64,000 bases of DNA from Allomyces arbusculus (GCA_027604705.1 JADHYV010000006.1:372001-436000), one strand, 5' to 3'. Numbered from the stretch's first letter, positions 44,769-56,326 are shown. Made by a program: numbers and translations. Notes: generated from the sequence alone by a model not told the origin.

Positions 44769-46433
44769 ATGGCGACCTCCAACAAGCCGCACCTCGACCT
44801 GTCCGTCTACCTCGTCACGGACTCGCGCATGGTCCCCGAGGCCGAGTTTCTCGCCACCGTCGAGGCAGCGCTGCAGGGCGGCGTGACGCTGCTCCAGCTG
44901 CGCGAAAAGTCGCTCGACACAGCCATCTTTGCCGACCGCGCGCGCGCGACGCTCGCACTCGCCCGCAAGTACGGCGTGCCGCTGCTCATCAACGACCGGC
45001 TCGATGTGGCGCTCGCTGTCGGCGCCGACGGCGTGCATCTTGGCCAAGACGATCTCGACGCGCATACGGCGCGCGCGCTGCTCGGGCCCAACAAGATTGT
45101 CGGCGTGACCGTGCACAACATTGCGCAGGCCGTGGCCGCGGCTGAGAACGGCGCCGATTACCTCGGCACGTGCGCGATTTTCGATACCGCGACCAAGGCG
45201 CACCCGGACGGGTTTGTCCCGCTCGGGATCGAGGGCGTGCGCACGCTGCTCGCCGACATGGCCGAGCACCCGCGGCTCGCCAAGATGCCGATCGTCACGA
45301 TTGGCGGGCTCAACGCCGAGAATATTGGCGCCGTCATGGCCGAGACGGCGAACCCGCGCAAACAGCTCGACGGGGTCGCCGTCGTGTCGGCGATCATGGC
45401 GCAGCCCGACGCGCGCGCGGCCACGGCCGAGCTTGTCGAGATTGTCAAGGCCGGCAAGCTCGTGCCCAACGCGCAGTATGTGGCCAATGCCGACGACGCG
45501 CTCGTTCAGGCCGCGACGCACTTGCTCGCAAAGCTGCGCTCGGGCCAGACGCCGCTTGTACACCACTTGACCAATTTTGTCGTCATGAACGATAATGCCA
45601 ATGCCGCACTGCATATCGGCGGGTCGCCTGTCATGGCGCACGCAGTGCAGGAAATGAACGATATGACGGGGTTCGCGTCGGCGCTCGTCATTAACGTCGG
45701 CACGCTGTCGGAGACCTGGATTGAGGCCATGGTCCTCGCGGGCAAAGTCGCGAATGAGCGCGGGATCCCGGTCATTCTTGACCCGGTCGGTGCGGTACGG
45801 TTATACATCCTCTTCACTTTTCCTCTCGCAATAAACCGTTTGACTGACGCGAATGCTTGTGCACCGTCTCAATAGGGCGCGACGGCGTACCGCCGCGAAA
45901 CCTGCGAGCGCCTACTGCGCGAAGTGCAATTCGCCGTGATCAAGGGCAACGCCGGGGAAATCGCGGCGCTCGCAAACCTGCCCGGTCTCGACGTTGAAAT
46001 GCGCGGCGTCGACTCGGGGGACTCGTCGCCCAAGGCGCGCATCGCCCTGTCGCGCGCGCTCGCGCAGGCCACGGGCGCCGTGGTCGTCCTGACGGGCGCG
46101 ACCGACTTCATCTCCTACACGGACGGTGACGAGCTCAAGACGGTCGCGCTCGAGAACGGGTCGGCGTGGCTCGGCAAATTGACGGGCACCGGGTGCACGA
46201 CGGCGACGCTCGTCGGGTGCTTTGCGGGGGTCGCTGACGCGGAGCAGCGTGCGGCCGCGGCGGTGGCGGGCGTTTTGAGCATGGGCATTGCGGCCGAGTT
46301 GGCGGTGCCCGAGGCCAAGGGGCCCGCGTCGTTCAAGGTTGCGCTGTTCGACCACCTCTATGCGCTGCAGCCAAAGGATCTGGTCAAGTATGCGCGTGTG
46401 CGTGTTGTGGAGGTTACGGAGGACGAGGAGTAG
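44769..46433 (+). CDS. THI6: Bifunctional thiamine-phosphate synthase / hydroxyethylthiazole kinase
   Basis: Two exons (44769-45794 and 45876-46433; intron GTACGG...CAATAG, phase 0) encode 527 residues. The N-terminal ThiE half (residues about 10-230) joins HMP-diphosphate to the thiazole phosphate: LYLVTDS-like [35 protein letters not shown], and the phosphate-binding [10 protein letters not shown]. The C-terminal ThiM half (about 255-520) phosphorylates hydroxyethylthiazole: [37 protein letters not shown] joined over the intron to GATAYRRE, and the nucleotide-site [17 protein letters not shown] with the catalytic Cys region. The fusion is characteristic of fungi and is the full length expected. 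The ATG at 44769 begins the ThiE homology directly. Confidence 0.96.
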
Positions 46434-46918
46434 ATGCTTGCCGGCCGAAGAACGCAGATGCTTGCTGTCGCAGAGAAGGAAGTCGTGTCGGATGGTACTG
46501 AATGCATGGACCATTGCTTGTCGCGAATTTACACGCGATCATCGTGAGAAATCCAGTGCCTCGCGTGCGCGCAAGGGGCGCGTGAACTTCATGAACGGAC
46601 GGAAGAAATAGGAACGATCGCGGCAGAAGGGAGTCAAGCTGGTATTTGAGCAACACACACACTGTTCATGGAATGAAGCCATATGGCCGCATCATTCTGA
46701 CGTCTTGAAAGTTGACGGTCTCAGCACCATTGCTGCCGTAGAATGAAAAGCCAAGCACAATCGTGTGATCAAGGGGCACCCACAACGCTTGCGGGTGACG
46801 CCTGCAGAGCAACAAATAGGAGGTCTTCCAAGACCGTCGATTCAACATCCAAACCGAGCTCAAAATGCAAAACGCCAATAGCATTAAAAAAATCATAGCG
46901 CTCCCATCAACAGTGGCC
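46434..46918. other. Intergenic, nothing seen
   Basis: About 485 bp between THI6 and the truncated end of pseudogene E'. A minus-strand frame to 46666 continues past E' with a short hydrophobic stretch but has no similarity to E beyond that point. Confidence 0.4.
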
Positions 46919-47800
46919 TTAGCATAGCTTGACAAGCTCCCCCATCTCGACGCACACCAAGTTGGCCGTGAGTGGCGTCTTAAGAGCGTACTTGGACAAC
47001 AAGTCGAAGAAAGCAGCGCGCTGCTGATAGTAGAACGCGATTCGAGCTGCACGATCAGCTGGCGACATGCTCGTCTTGACAGGAAGCGCGTCAATCAGCA
47101 AGTCTGGCCGGTTCAAGGCGGCCGTGATCTTGTCAAAGCGTTCGGACACATTGAGGTACTCGTCGCCGTTCATGAGCACGATGTGCGGAATGTAGTTTGT
47201 GAAGAGCAGCGCCACCTTTGGGCAGAACTTGCCGTATTGGGCGAGGTACTGCGACAGCGACTCGACGGTCGATGGGCTCACATCGTGTGGATACCTCAGA
47301 TCGCCAAAGACAGTCAGCAGCGTTTGAGCATCACGGGCGGGCAAGCCCGGGGCAAAAGAATGAAGACCGCCAAACCGTACCCGCTGGCAAAGATCAAGCC
47401 CTGAGGAGCAATGTGAGAGCGGAACAGGACGACGAGAATGCGAATCAGCGTGTCGTAGTATGCATGCTGGTCCGTGTCATACAGATAGAGCATCTCGTCT
47501 GGCCTTGGCAACTTCACGAGTTCGACAAAGACGTTGGCATCTTTTTCGTTGCCGCCTGCCGTCTTGATCAGCACGAGCTCGTTCTTGGTGGCGGACTAAA
47601 TCTCCATCATGTCCTCTGCCGATGAAGCGGCCTCAACAAGCGAGGAGAGAGTCGATGGTGCCGTGTCCTTGCCGAGCCATCGCAGCTTATGTTGCGGCAA
47701 TGCGACCGAGTTTGTGGTGACGGTCAAGCTCAGACTGGGAGCAAACGGCAACAGCACGCGCGACCTCCTGTGTACGCGACGCTTGGAGGAAGAAGAGCGT
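46919..47800 (-). pseudogene. E': decayed, truncated copy of pseudo-GTPase gene E
   Basis: The minus strand carries two stretches that align with gene E in order. The first (about 47800-47340) has LPFAPSLSLTV, HKLRWLGKDTAP, VFVELVKLPRPDEM and the IAPQGLIFASGYGLAV block. It is broken by one in-frame TAG at 47598-47596, and the E intron donor that should follow is lost. The second (47280-46919) has SPSTVESLSQYLAQYGKFCP, LLFTNYIPHIVLMNGDEYLN and RIAFYYQQRAAFFDLL, then a stop. The membrane hairpin and C-terminal tail of E are missing, and no N-terminal start is preserved. It lies in the same orientation as C and E, so local duplication followed by decay is the simplest reading. It could still be transcribed. 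Confidence 0.75.
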
Positions 47801-48258
47801 CCGGTTGCGCTCTGGCGCTTGGTTTACACATTTTGCTCTTGTGAATGCTCACTCCATTATTTCAGATGACTTGGAAGCAAAAATCAACAAACACATCTTT
47901 GGAGCGTGGTGATGTGGCCGGACGTGTATGGCCAAGGCTCAAAGTCGAAAGGAAAGAGCTGTACTTCATGGAATCGAATCGCAGGCTCCCAGGCGACGCC
48001 CGATCCTGCTGGGGTTCACGCGCTTGCTGGCGCTGCAAGCAACCAGGAGACCTATGACCGTTCAAGATCTTCATCCGAGGACTTTGGCCTGCGGTCATAT
48101 CGGGGCTCTTGAATAGTAAGCGCCACTTTATATGTAGATAGGCAACTGAGGAGATATGGGGAGGTTTGGTGGGGGGGGGGGGGGCAGGGGGAAAGACGCT
48201 GGAGGGGCCAGAGGGGCAGAAGAGAGGTGGACAGAGAATCTCTGGTCTGCCAGGTCAA
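47801..48258. other. Intergenic with a 14-base G run
   Basis: About 460 bp with no gene. It contains an uninterrupted run of 14 G residues at 48171-48184, flanked by GGGG blocks. Confidence 0.5.
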
Positions 48259-49167
48259 TCAATGGCTCAAAGCGTCGACAACGTCCACAAAAACGCCGAG
48301 CTGCTGATAGCAGAACGCTTCTTGCACTGGATATGCTTTGGGCGGGACTGGCATCTTGTTCATGGGAATATGCGTCGTGTGCAAATGGTCCCCATACGAT
48401 TTTGTTCGCAGCCACCCATCAAATACGGCGACACGGTCCGATAAGTTGAGGTATGGCTTGCCGGCTTCAACGGCCATGTTGGGCAAGTAATGCGAGTGAA
48501 CAACAATCAGGTTCGTGCAAGTCTTGGACAGCTCCTCGAATGGGCCGGCAAACTTGGCCTCCATGTTCTCGGGCGTGATTCGTGTCGCGTAACTGGGAAT
48601 TTCACAATGTTGTGAGTATTAAGATCAGCAGAGCGAGTACGAGGGTGTGTCCAAATCGTACCGAATCACAATGACTGCCGCGTCAATCGCAGGAAACGAC
48701 TGCAAGAATTCAGTCAGCCCTAGATCGCGGTCCACTTGGGTCCCACTCATGTCAAGTCCGGGCGTGTCAAACAGCTCCAGATTGAGAATGGGGCGCTTCA
48801 TTTCGGTTGCCCCCATGCCCTCAAGCAAGTAATCATCGCCAGAAGCTTCAAATAAGTCGAACATTTCTTCAACCGCCTTGTCAGAAACACCGTTTACTTG
48901 ATCCACCCAGAAGCTGAGCGGCTTCAAAACGTTGCCGCTGTCGTCACGTGAGACTAGTGCACGACTCAGGCGTTCACGGTAGAGGCGAACGGGATACATG
49001 GCCATCCGCGACGTGCACGGCCCAATGTCACCACCAATCGCAAGCGGCTGCTCAGCATGGAAGGCCGGGTCCTGGTCGGCCAGAAACTTGGTGAGCTGAG
49101 TCTTGCCGGCTTGCGCAGGGCCGATAAAAAGCAGGCGCGCGACGGGTACTTCGTGAATTTCGGCCAT
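48259..49167 (-). CDS. GTPase-like protein C (short form)
   Basis: Two exons (49167-48662 and 48592-48259; 69-nt intron GTACGA...TTCCCAG, phase 2) encode 279 residues, the shortest member. It starts MAEIHEVPV and goes straight into the P-loop fold: G1 GPAQAGKT at about 16-23, candidate G2 Thr in GPCT, G3 DTPG after LELF, the G4 position IVVHSHYLPN, then AGKPYLNLSDR and QEAFCYQQLGVFVDVV, ending 5 residues later. So it is essentially the bare nucleotide-binding domain, a useful reference for the fold's limits. The intron falls in the same codon context (VIR) and phase as in gene A. Function unknown; nucleotide binding is inferred from G1 and G3. Confidence 0.85.
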
Positions 49168-49721
49168 GTCGTCGGTGATGATGGACTGCGCTTGCCGCGG
49201 AAGCAGTGCGAGGAACGAATGGCGGAGCGCTCCAGAGAGGACTGGTTTCAGGGCAAGGGCGGGGTTCTTTACCGACTGGCATGTATTATGTTCGACCACG
49301 TCAGAAATGTGCGTCGGCCACAAATCATTTGGTGTTCAGCCCAAGGCCGGCTCTGAGCGACCATTCTCGCTCTCACAGATTTATGGGTTCCGATATCTAT
49401 GACTTCAAAGATCCAGTGACGCGATGGACACGTCGCTCTGAATTACGAGCGTCAAAGGCGCATGAAAATATCCGCTCACCGTACAAGCAGCTGGTTGCGA
49501 TGTGACTTGTTTGATATGAGTCAGGAGGTGGGAATCAAACAGCACAGATACCCATGAAAGCGTGACGGCCTTGCTGTTGGAGTCTCGGAAAATGCTTGGA
49601 AAAATGCGATTTACTACGTAACGCACGGGAAGTTCACATTCCGACACACACTACACAAATCAAGAGCTGGATGTCACATACACCACAAACGCTCCCAACA
49701 TTCGCGCCACGTCGAGAACCC
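49168..49721. other. Intergenic between C and E, nothing seen
   Basis: About 550 bp holding the E 3' end and the C promoter. No coding frame recognised. Confidence 0.5.
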
Positions 49722-51910
49722 TCATTCCCCAGCCTCAAACTCCGGAAGATCGAGCTCGTTGAGATCATTTGGCAGCTCGGGGAGCGCCCCATGCGCTGTT
49801 GCTGCAAAGACCAGGTTCGACAACGTGAGGCCGTCCTTCAAATAGATATTTGCGGGCATCGCAATCTGCTGCTGCGCGAAACGCTGGCCTGCCGGTAGAG
49901 ACGGCCCCTGTTGCACCGGCACTATCGCCTGCTCGGTCACTTCAGGAACTTTAGCCGGGAAGACGAAAGCCGGCATGCGCGACGCTCCCGAGGGAATCCC
50001 AGCCTTGGCATACAGCTTAATCAAGTCCTTGTTGTTTGGCTGCAACTCGAGCTTGGGCGTGAGCACGAGCAGCATCGCGCCCAGCTCGCGCGCGACTTTC
50101 TTGTCGGCCACAAAGGCGACGGCAAGGCCGACCACGTCTGCAGCCTCCGGTTTTGGGTAATCCGACGTGAGCTGCGCCGCGAGCCGAAGGAGCGGCTTGC
50201 TCATTGCGAGCAGAGTCACGACCGACATGTCATCAGCCGAAATGGCCGCCTGCAGCGCGTCGAGCTCGGCCGACCACTTGTCAATGGCGGCGAGCCGCGT
50301 CTCGACGAGCCGGACCTTGGCATCGACAATCGCCTTGCCGCGCTTCAGCTTGGTCTCGCGCGCGGTGGCCTCGCGGCGCGCGTCCTTAAACCGCTGTACC
50401 TTGTCGTGGCGGTCGTGCACGAGCATCAGGACCAGCGCGGCGAGCGCGGCCGCGACCGTTGCAGCCACAGCGACGCCGAGCCGCTCGACGAGGACGGCAG
50501 CGAGAACCGACGTGAGAACCAGACCCGTGTCCTGGTACGGCTTGATCTGCTGCTGCCGTGTAATCTGCGCATCGCGCGTCGCAATCTCGTGCGTGTTGTC
50601 CGACAGGATATTGGCGCACACGTTGGCCTCCTTGGTCATCTCGACGAGGTCGGACGCGAGAAGGGTCTTGGTGGCAACGAGCCCCTTGCGGATGGTCTCG
50701 ACACCGACGAGAACCGACTGGAGAGCATGGCGGGTCGCGTCAGTGCTGGATCTTTGCTGTCGTGCGAGTGAATGCGAGGGAGAAAACGTACGCTCAACCA
50801 CACCTTGATGAACTCCTGCATTTCGACGCGCACCGATTCGGCCGTGAGCTTCGAGTCCCGTGCGCATTTCGAGAGCAAATCAATGAGCGCCGCGCGCTGC
50901 TGGTAGTAGAACGCGACCCGTGCCGCGCGCCCGGCCGGCGGCAACGTCGTTGCGACGGGGAGCGCGACAGTCGGCAAGTCTGGCCGGTTCAAGTCGGCCT
51001 TGATCTTGTTGAGGCGCTTGGACACGTCGAGGTACTTGTCACCGCTCATGAACACGACGTGTGGGTTGTAGTCGGTGAAGAGCAGTGTCACGTTGGGGCA
51101 GAACGTGCCGTATTGGGTGAGGTAATGCGAATACGACTCGACGGTCGATGAGCTCAAGCCCTCCGGAAACCTGAAGCGTTCAAAAGGGGTGACTCAGGCA
51201 AAAGTCCGGAACAAGATGGAGAAGGCCAAACCGTACCCGCTGGCGAAAATGAGGCCCTGTGGAACAATGTCGGAGCGGAACAAAACATTGATAATACGAA
51301 CGAGCGTATCGAAGTACGATTGCCGATCCGTGTCGCGCAAGTACTGCATGTCGGCCGGAGTCGGCAACTGCACCAACTCGACGAGCACCTTCCCGTCCTT
51401 GTCATCACGACTCGCCGTCTTGATCAGCTCGAGGTTGTCGCTGGTGGCGGCAAACAGCTCCGACAATTCCGTCGGCGACGATGCGGCCTCGACCAGAGAG
51501 GAGAGAGGCGCCGGTGCCGTGTCCGTGCCGAGCCAGCGCAACTTGAGCTGCGGCAACGCGACCGAGAAAGTGGTAACGATCAGGTTCAGGGCGGGCGCAA
51601 AAGGCAGCGGCACGCGCGTCCTCTCGACGACACTTGACGACGCGTCCTCAGACAACAAATTCTCGACTGCGGCATAGTTGGCAGGGCTCTCGCTGTAAAT
51701 CAGAAATCGTAGGGCTGCAAGGAAATTGGTCGAGGTCAAGAGGCCATCAGACGCCGAACTGGACGCGGACTGGAGCACCTGTTCCTTGAGGAGGTCACTT
51801 GCGCTAGATGACCGCGTGCTGGACACCTTGGCATAACTTGGTGGTGCGCTGCTGGCGCCATGGTTGATGCTGCGGATCAGCTCCTCCTTGATCAGATCCG
51901 TGGCCATCAT
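49722..51910 (-). CDS. Pseudo-GTPase-like membrane protein E with two-helix hairpin
   Basis: Three exons (51910-51213, 51170-50792, 50717-49722) encode 690 residues. After a Ser-rich N-terminus the region ALRFLIYSESPANYAAVENLL aligns with the P-loop strand and helix of A-C but lacks GKS/T. VLVELVQLPTPAD sits where G3 (LELFDTPG) should be. LLFTDYNPHVVFMSGDKYL and RVAFYYQQRAALIDLL are the family motifs. Residues about 422-460 form two hydrophobic segments (LVLTSVLAAVLVERLG and AVAATVAAALAALVLMLV) separated by a very short turn, a membrane hairpin. A charged coiled coil and helical region follow, then a Pro/Gln-rich tail with an acidic end (ELPNDLNELDLPEFEAGE). The first intron is only 42 nt (GTTCCG...CTTCAG) and falls at the same site and phase as in A, C and D. 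Probably catalytically dead and membrane-anchored; role unknown. Confidence 0.83.
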
Positions 51911-52985
51911 GATGACGGGAATGGCGCGCTGGCCGTTGCGCTGGCCGCGTCGTTGCTGCTTGCCAAGTCTGGGCCGGGGAGCGGAGGAGGGCAATGTGGA
52001 GCAAAGTCTGAGAGAAGCAGGGGGAGAGTGAGGGTGAACAGACGGCACGCGCGGAAGACCTGAACGGAGATCTGTAAAAGCGCGTTTCCGGCGTTCGGAT
52101 GGCACGACGCCACCAGACCCTCGTGCACGAACCTCATCCAACAACCAAAGCCACATGACGTGGAAGAAAACGACCTCTCCTCCAAAAGCTACCAAACGCT
52201 AAAGCAGCCGAAACAGGTTGAAGCTTGGACTGCACAGAACGCTACGAAAAGACAGTACATGGCTGTCATTGTCTGCCTCTCGATCACTCGCGCAATCGAC
52301 GGTGTGCTGCGATATGTCCACTGACAGAGCAGACGGGGCTTGCAAAGCGACGTGCTGGCAAAGTGTGGCCGCCCAGTACTTGGGTGGCGTCCAAGAAAAC
52401 GAACAGCCGCCAAAATGGCCATCAACTGGGTGGAGAAGATGGAGGTCACAACAGTCGTAATCGGCAAGGGAAGCAGGAAGCGGATGCCTGTTGCCCTTGG
52501 CCAAGGTGGTCCAGAGCCACCCGTCATGTACCTCCATAGCGCCAAGTTCAAGATGCTGGTCAAGGTCACGGTTTTATAAATGGTCAAAGGAACCGGGAGG
52601 CGCAAGTGCCCGAACTGAACGTCGACACGGGCGGACTTCATTCCATGCCCGAAATGCAAGAGCGCACAAGAGTGGAAACACCTTTCGAGGAAGATACCGG
52701 TCCAAAAAGACAAACAAGACAAGGCACAACCGACCCACCCATGCAACCAAAAAAACATCAACAATATCAAGATGCGAAGCTAACGTCCTCGCCGTATATC
52801 GCCACCCGCTTCCTTGCGAATTGCCACCCCTACCTCTGGCAAGAACCGGTTCATGTCAGCATAGATCCGAAGCCGTGCAGTACCCGCTCGAGTCTGGCCT
52901 CCCCGTTCCGCGACTGACAAATGGACAAAAGGCAAGCTAGACAACCCACCAGCGCCAAATCGCCACATCGAGCCTACTGCTTGCT
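51911..52985. other. Intergenic, no convincing gene
   Basis: About 1.1 kb between E and fragment F. Overlapping minus-strand frames (about 52189-52770) have no recognisable motif; they could be further remnants of the B-type domain. Confidence 0.35.
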
Positions 52986-53630
52986 TCATTCATGGCGAAC
53001 GAGGCTTTCTCTGGCATCGACGAATTCAAATGTGAACAAACCACCGCATTCCTTGATCAAAGTGACGGTCTGTGCGCCCACGTCGCTTTTCTTTGGCGCC
53101 ACGGACAAGAACAGGCGATCTGTACTCCGTGCTTGAATTATGAATGCAATTTGGCTTGGCGCGGCCACGAGCGTGACCCAGACGGCCGCCGCGTCATCAA
53201 TACTGTCCGTCACGCCAATCGCTTGAAAATATGAAGAGGGCCAGACATTGCCTGAACCGCTCTTGATGCGAAACGCGCCCAGCTTGAGTTGGTGCGGTTC
53301 GAGCGCCCACTGCGATGTGACGTTGCACGATGTCGTCGCAGGAGCGGGTCGTGCAACAAACTCAGTGCCAAGGAGCTGGACGAAGGTGGTAGTCGACACT
53401 TCGTGGCGTATCCAAACAGGACGGTTGAAAAACGATGGCATTCAAGAGGTATGCTGTTGTGCAGGGCTTCGTAGCTTGCTTGGACGGTATACTACGCGAC
53501 AGCTTTGGCACCTTTCCACAGCGGGTCCTTCGTCGGTACTTCGCCAGTTACAAATGCGCCTATCGACGACATCAGTGCGGCGCGGCCTGTGCCGTCCGAA
53601 GGCAAGATTACGCGGTACTTCTGCTCGGCC
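52986..53630 (-). pseudogene. F: decayed fragment of a B-type C-terminal domain
   Basis: Minus-strand sequence aligns in order with the C-terminal region of gene B. Near 53627-53540, YRVILPSDGTGRAALMSS matches YHLVLPSDSDGRIAILSQ of B. After a stop and a frame change, the 151-codon frame 53441-52986 begins MPSFFNRPVWIRHEV, matching LPATFWRRPIRLLNY of B, and continues with SQWALEPHQLKLGAFRIKS (against VWALEP...TMRIKC) and IIQARSTDRLFLSVAP, a clear strand-turn-strand unit. There is no nucleotide-binding domain upstream that I can recognise. The 53441 frame could still be expressed as a small trefoil-like protein, but the upstream breaks indicate a former longer gene. Confidence 0.65.
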
Positions 53631-54245
53631 ACTGCTCAGCATAGGCAAACGCGCACTCATAGATGTAGGACGTCAGGTTTACTGTGAACCAGAACTATCC
53701 ACATGCACTTGGGCAGCATGTACTTGCAGTCAATGGCTTCGAGTGGTTGGTGGCGCATGAGCATGTCCTCGCCCGAGTTGTATCAGTTTATCCAACTGTT
53801 TATTGATCGACTTGCCAAATATTTGGGCCACAATTACGTCAGACTTAATCGCAAACAGGTGGGTGAAGATGGCGTGGAGCTGGATCATTGCTGTGCATCC
53901 GAATTGCATCGTAGGCAACGTAGCCTTTCATTGCGAGTAGATGCTGATAATTGAGAGCACTCGTGAGACGCGGTCCACGGCATGCAGGCGTGAGGTTGGT
54001 TGACGATGTCGCGCCGTGTCGACGATGTGGCACAGCGGTGATGCGGTGGATTGAGGAACTGACCGACGACTCTCGTTGATAACGCGGAAACCTGGCCGTC
54101 GACACGTTGATGATGTGGAACGATGTGGAATCTTGAAATCGTCCGTTCTTTGCACTTCGCCGAAGAACCACAGCTCGCGACGCTCAAGCACCTCATTCAT
54201 GTAAAGAAAACTTACTCTATATGAAATCGCACAACACTATCTCGC
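53631..54245. other. Intergenic, possible continuation of fragment F
   Basis: About 600 bp upstream of F and downstream of NOB1, less GC-rich. Short minus-strand frames (for example HAIFTHLFAIKSDVIVAQIF near 53850) are protein-like but match nothing I recognise. Confidence 0.35.
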
Positions 54246-55661
54246 TCACTTGCGCGCTCGCTTCGCCTCGTTCGGGTTCTTGCTCCCGAACCCGATCGTC
54301 GGCGGCCGCGCGACCGCACTCGCCGCCGCGGCGTTGAGCATTATCTCCTCCCACCCTTTACGCTCCTGCTTCTTCTTGTGGTGCTCAAAGTTCTTGCGCT
54401 GCACCTGGTACTCCTTTTGGTCCTCGCGCAAAATTAGTTGGTCGCCCTCGCGCCCACCCTTGGGCTTGGGCAGCGAGTAGACGGTGCCGCGCGTGCGATA
54501 TTGGAACACCTAGGGCCCGTGCGAGCGTTAAAATCGACGAAACGCAAGGGTGGAGAAAATGTTAGAGAGTGGAAGCATACCCGCTTCAAGTGCAACTTCA
54601 TGACACCGTCCTCAATACTGTAGGACGTGCGGATCAGAGTCGCGCCGCCGCAGCTTGGGCAGAACCTCTTGTCCATGTCCATGGTCGTCCTAGAAAATGT
54701 CATCGACCATCACTTCATCCGCTCACTCCTCGCGCAATTACGAGCAACACAAGAAAGCATACTTGAAGCACGCATGACACCGCATCAACCAGTTCTTGAG
54801 CTGTTTGATGACCATGCCGTCGAGCGAGAGCAGGTTGAGGTTCATTTGCAGAAGCACGTTTTGCAGCGCGAAATCGTCGGACATGCAAGAGACGGACGGG
54901 ACCGCCTGCTTGTCGGCCACGGCCAGCGCGCCCGTCAATGTAATCTCCTTGGCCTTGGCCACATTGTCGGGCGTGATCCAGCCCTTGTGGTCGTCATCCT
55001 CGTTGTCGGAATCGGCATCGACAAACCCGGGCAACTGCTTGAAGTTGAGGTCGCTGAAATCGTCGCCGGCCTGCTCCTCCTCGGCGGGCGCTGCCGTACT
55101 CGTGGGCATCGCGTCAAGTTGCACGTCGGCGACAGCGGCGGCGAGCGCGTCGATTGACCCGTCGGCGGTCGCCGATGCACATGCAGATGCTGATGGTGCG
55201 TCACCACTCTCGCGCTCGGCCTGCTGCGCAACCGCCTGCTCAAACTCCTCATCCGTCATTTCACGGTTCTTCCCACGCCGGCGGTTCTTCTTCTTCTGCT
55301 CGTTCGGCCGCCGCGGCTCCGTGCGAATCGCGTCAATTCCATCCTCCTCCTTGGTCAACATCCACGTGAGCGCGAGCACGCGCAAATCCACGAGCGACAG
55401 CGACGGGAAATCGCCCGTCTTGCGTGCGAATGCCGAGACGGCCTGCAGAGCCTCCTCCGAGGGAACGCGCGTCTCGATCCGGAACGGCAGGCGCATCAGG
55501 TACTCACGCGCGCGCTCGTCGCGCACTTCGTTGAGCACGTCCGGGATCGTGATGAAACGTTCGGCGACATGGTAGAGCGGGATTTGCTTGATGAGCGGCG
55601 CCGTGTCGAGGACGAGAATGCGCGTCTTGTGCGACGGGTTCAAAGCGGGTGGGTTGGTCAT
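54246..55661 (-). CDS. NOB1: NOB1, 20S pre-rRNA endonuclease
   Basis: Three exons (55661-54763, 54689-54581, 54509-54246) encode 423 residues. NOB1 cleaves 20S pre-rRNA at site D to make 18S rRNA in late cytoplasmic pre-40S particles. The PIN nuclease domain opens with LVLDTAPLIKQ (first catalytic Asp), then TIPDVLNEVRDERAR and SLVDLRVLALTWML with further acidic residues. A Lys/Arg-rich and acidic linker follows. The zinc ribbon is split by intron 1: RCHAC on one side and RFCPSCGG on the other. The C-terminus carries the family's VFQYRTRGTVYSLPKPKGG block and the PPTIGFGSKNPNEAKR motif. Length matches fungal NOB1. All junctions are in frame with good splice sites (GTATGC...TTCTAG and GTATGC...CCTAG). 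Confidence 0.96.
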
Positions 55662-56326
55662 GGTAGTTACTGCTGCTGTTGCTGTTCTGTTCTTGCTTCT
55701 CGGCTGTCAAATCGTCGATGAGAGGGACTGGGCAGCAGCGGCCGGTTGGAGATTGTGTTGACAGAGTCACGTGCATCCACCAGACCCGTTGCAAAGCAAA
55801 GAACAGGCTGCATCTCGTGGAGAAAGGAAGGGGAGTTCTATTCCGTCGCCACACCGACAGCAGCCGTTCACCCGCGTGGCAAGTGCCTGTCTCCCCGCTC
55901 TTCGCGTCTCCTGGCCAGCCGCCGTTGACAAAGCGGTCCTTTGCGGTTGATTATCATCCGTCGTAATGCGCCATCTACACGCCATCGCGCCGCGCGGGGT
56001 GAACGGCGCTGCATCAGACGCGATTCTCCACCCCGAACTGTCCTCATGTCGCGCAATCGGTGTGACGGCCCGCCGCCAGACGCGATGCAATGACATTCTT
56101 GACCGCGCGGTTGATTACGGACGTTGCACCATCCCCGTGCGGGAGCTGTGGTTGCAGAAGGTGGAAAGCTCACAACGTGCTGCAGACTTGTGTCATTGAT
56201 CAAGCACCCGTGGCCGACGCGACGCGTTTAAATATCGCGACCCTCCGCTGGCCAAAGTTCCGCATCATCGACCCGCTCCAGTCTCCAATTCGACTCTCCA
56301 CCCGCACCGCCACTTTCTCCGCCACC
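55662..56326. promoter_or_regulatory. Divergent promoter region, NOB1 and the NmrA-like reductase
   Basis: A 665-bp head-to-head gap. An upstream ATG at 56090 is in frame with the reductase but the intervening residues are unconserved. GTTTAAATATCGC at about 56227-56239 is an AT-rich candidate core element. Confidence 0.4.
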
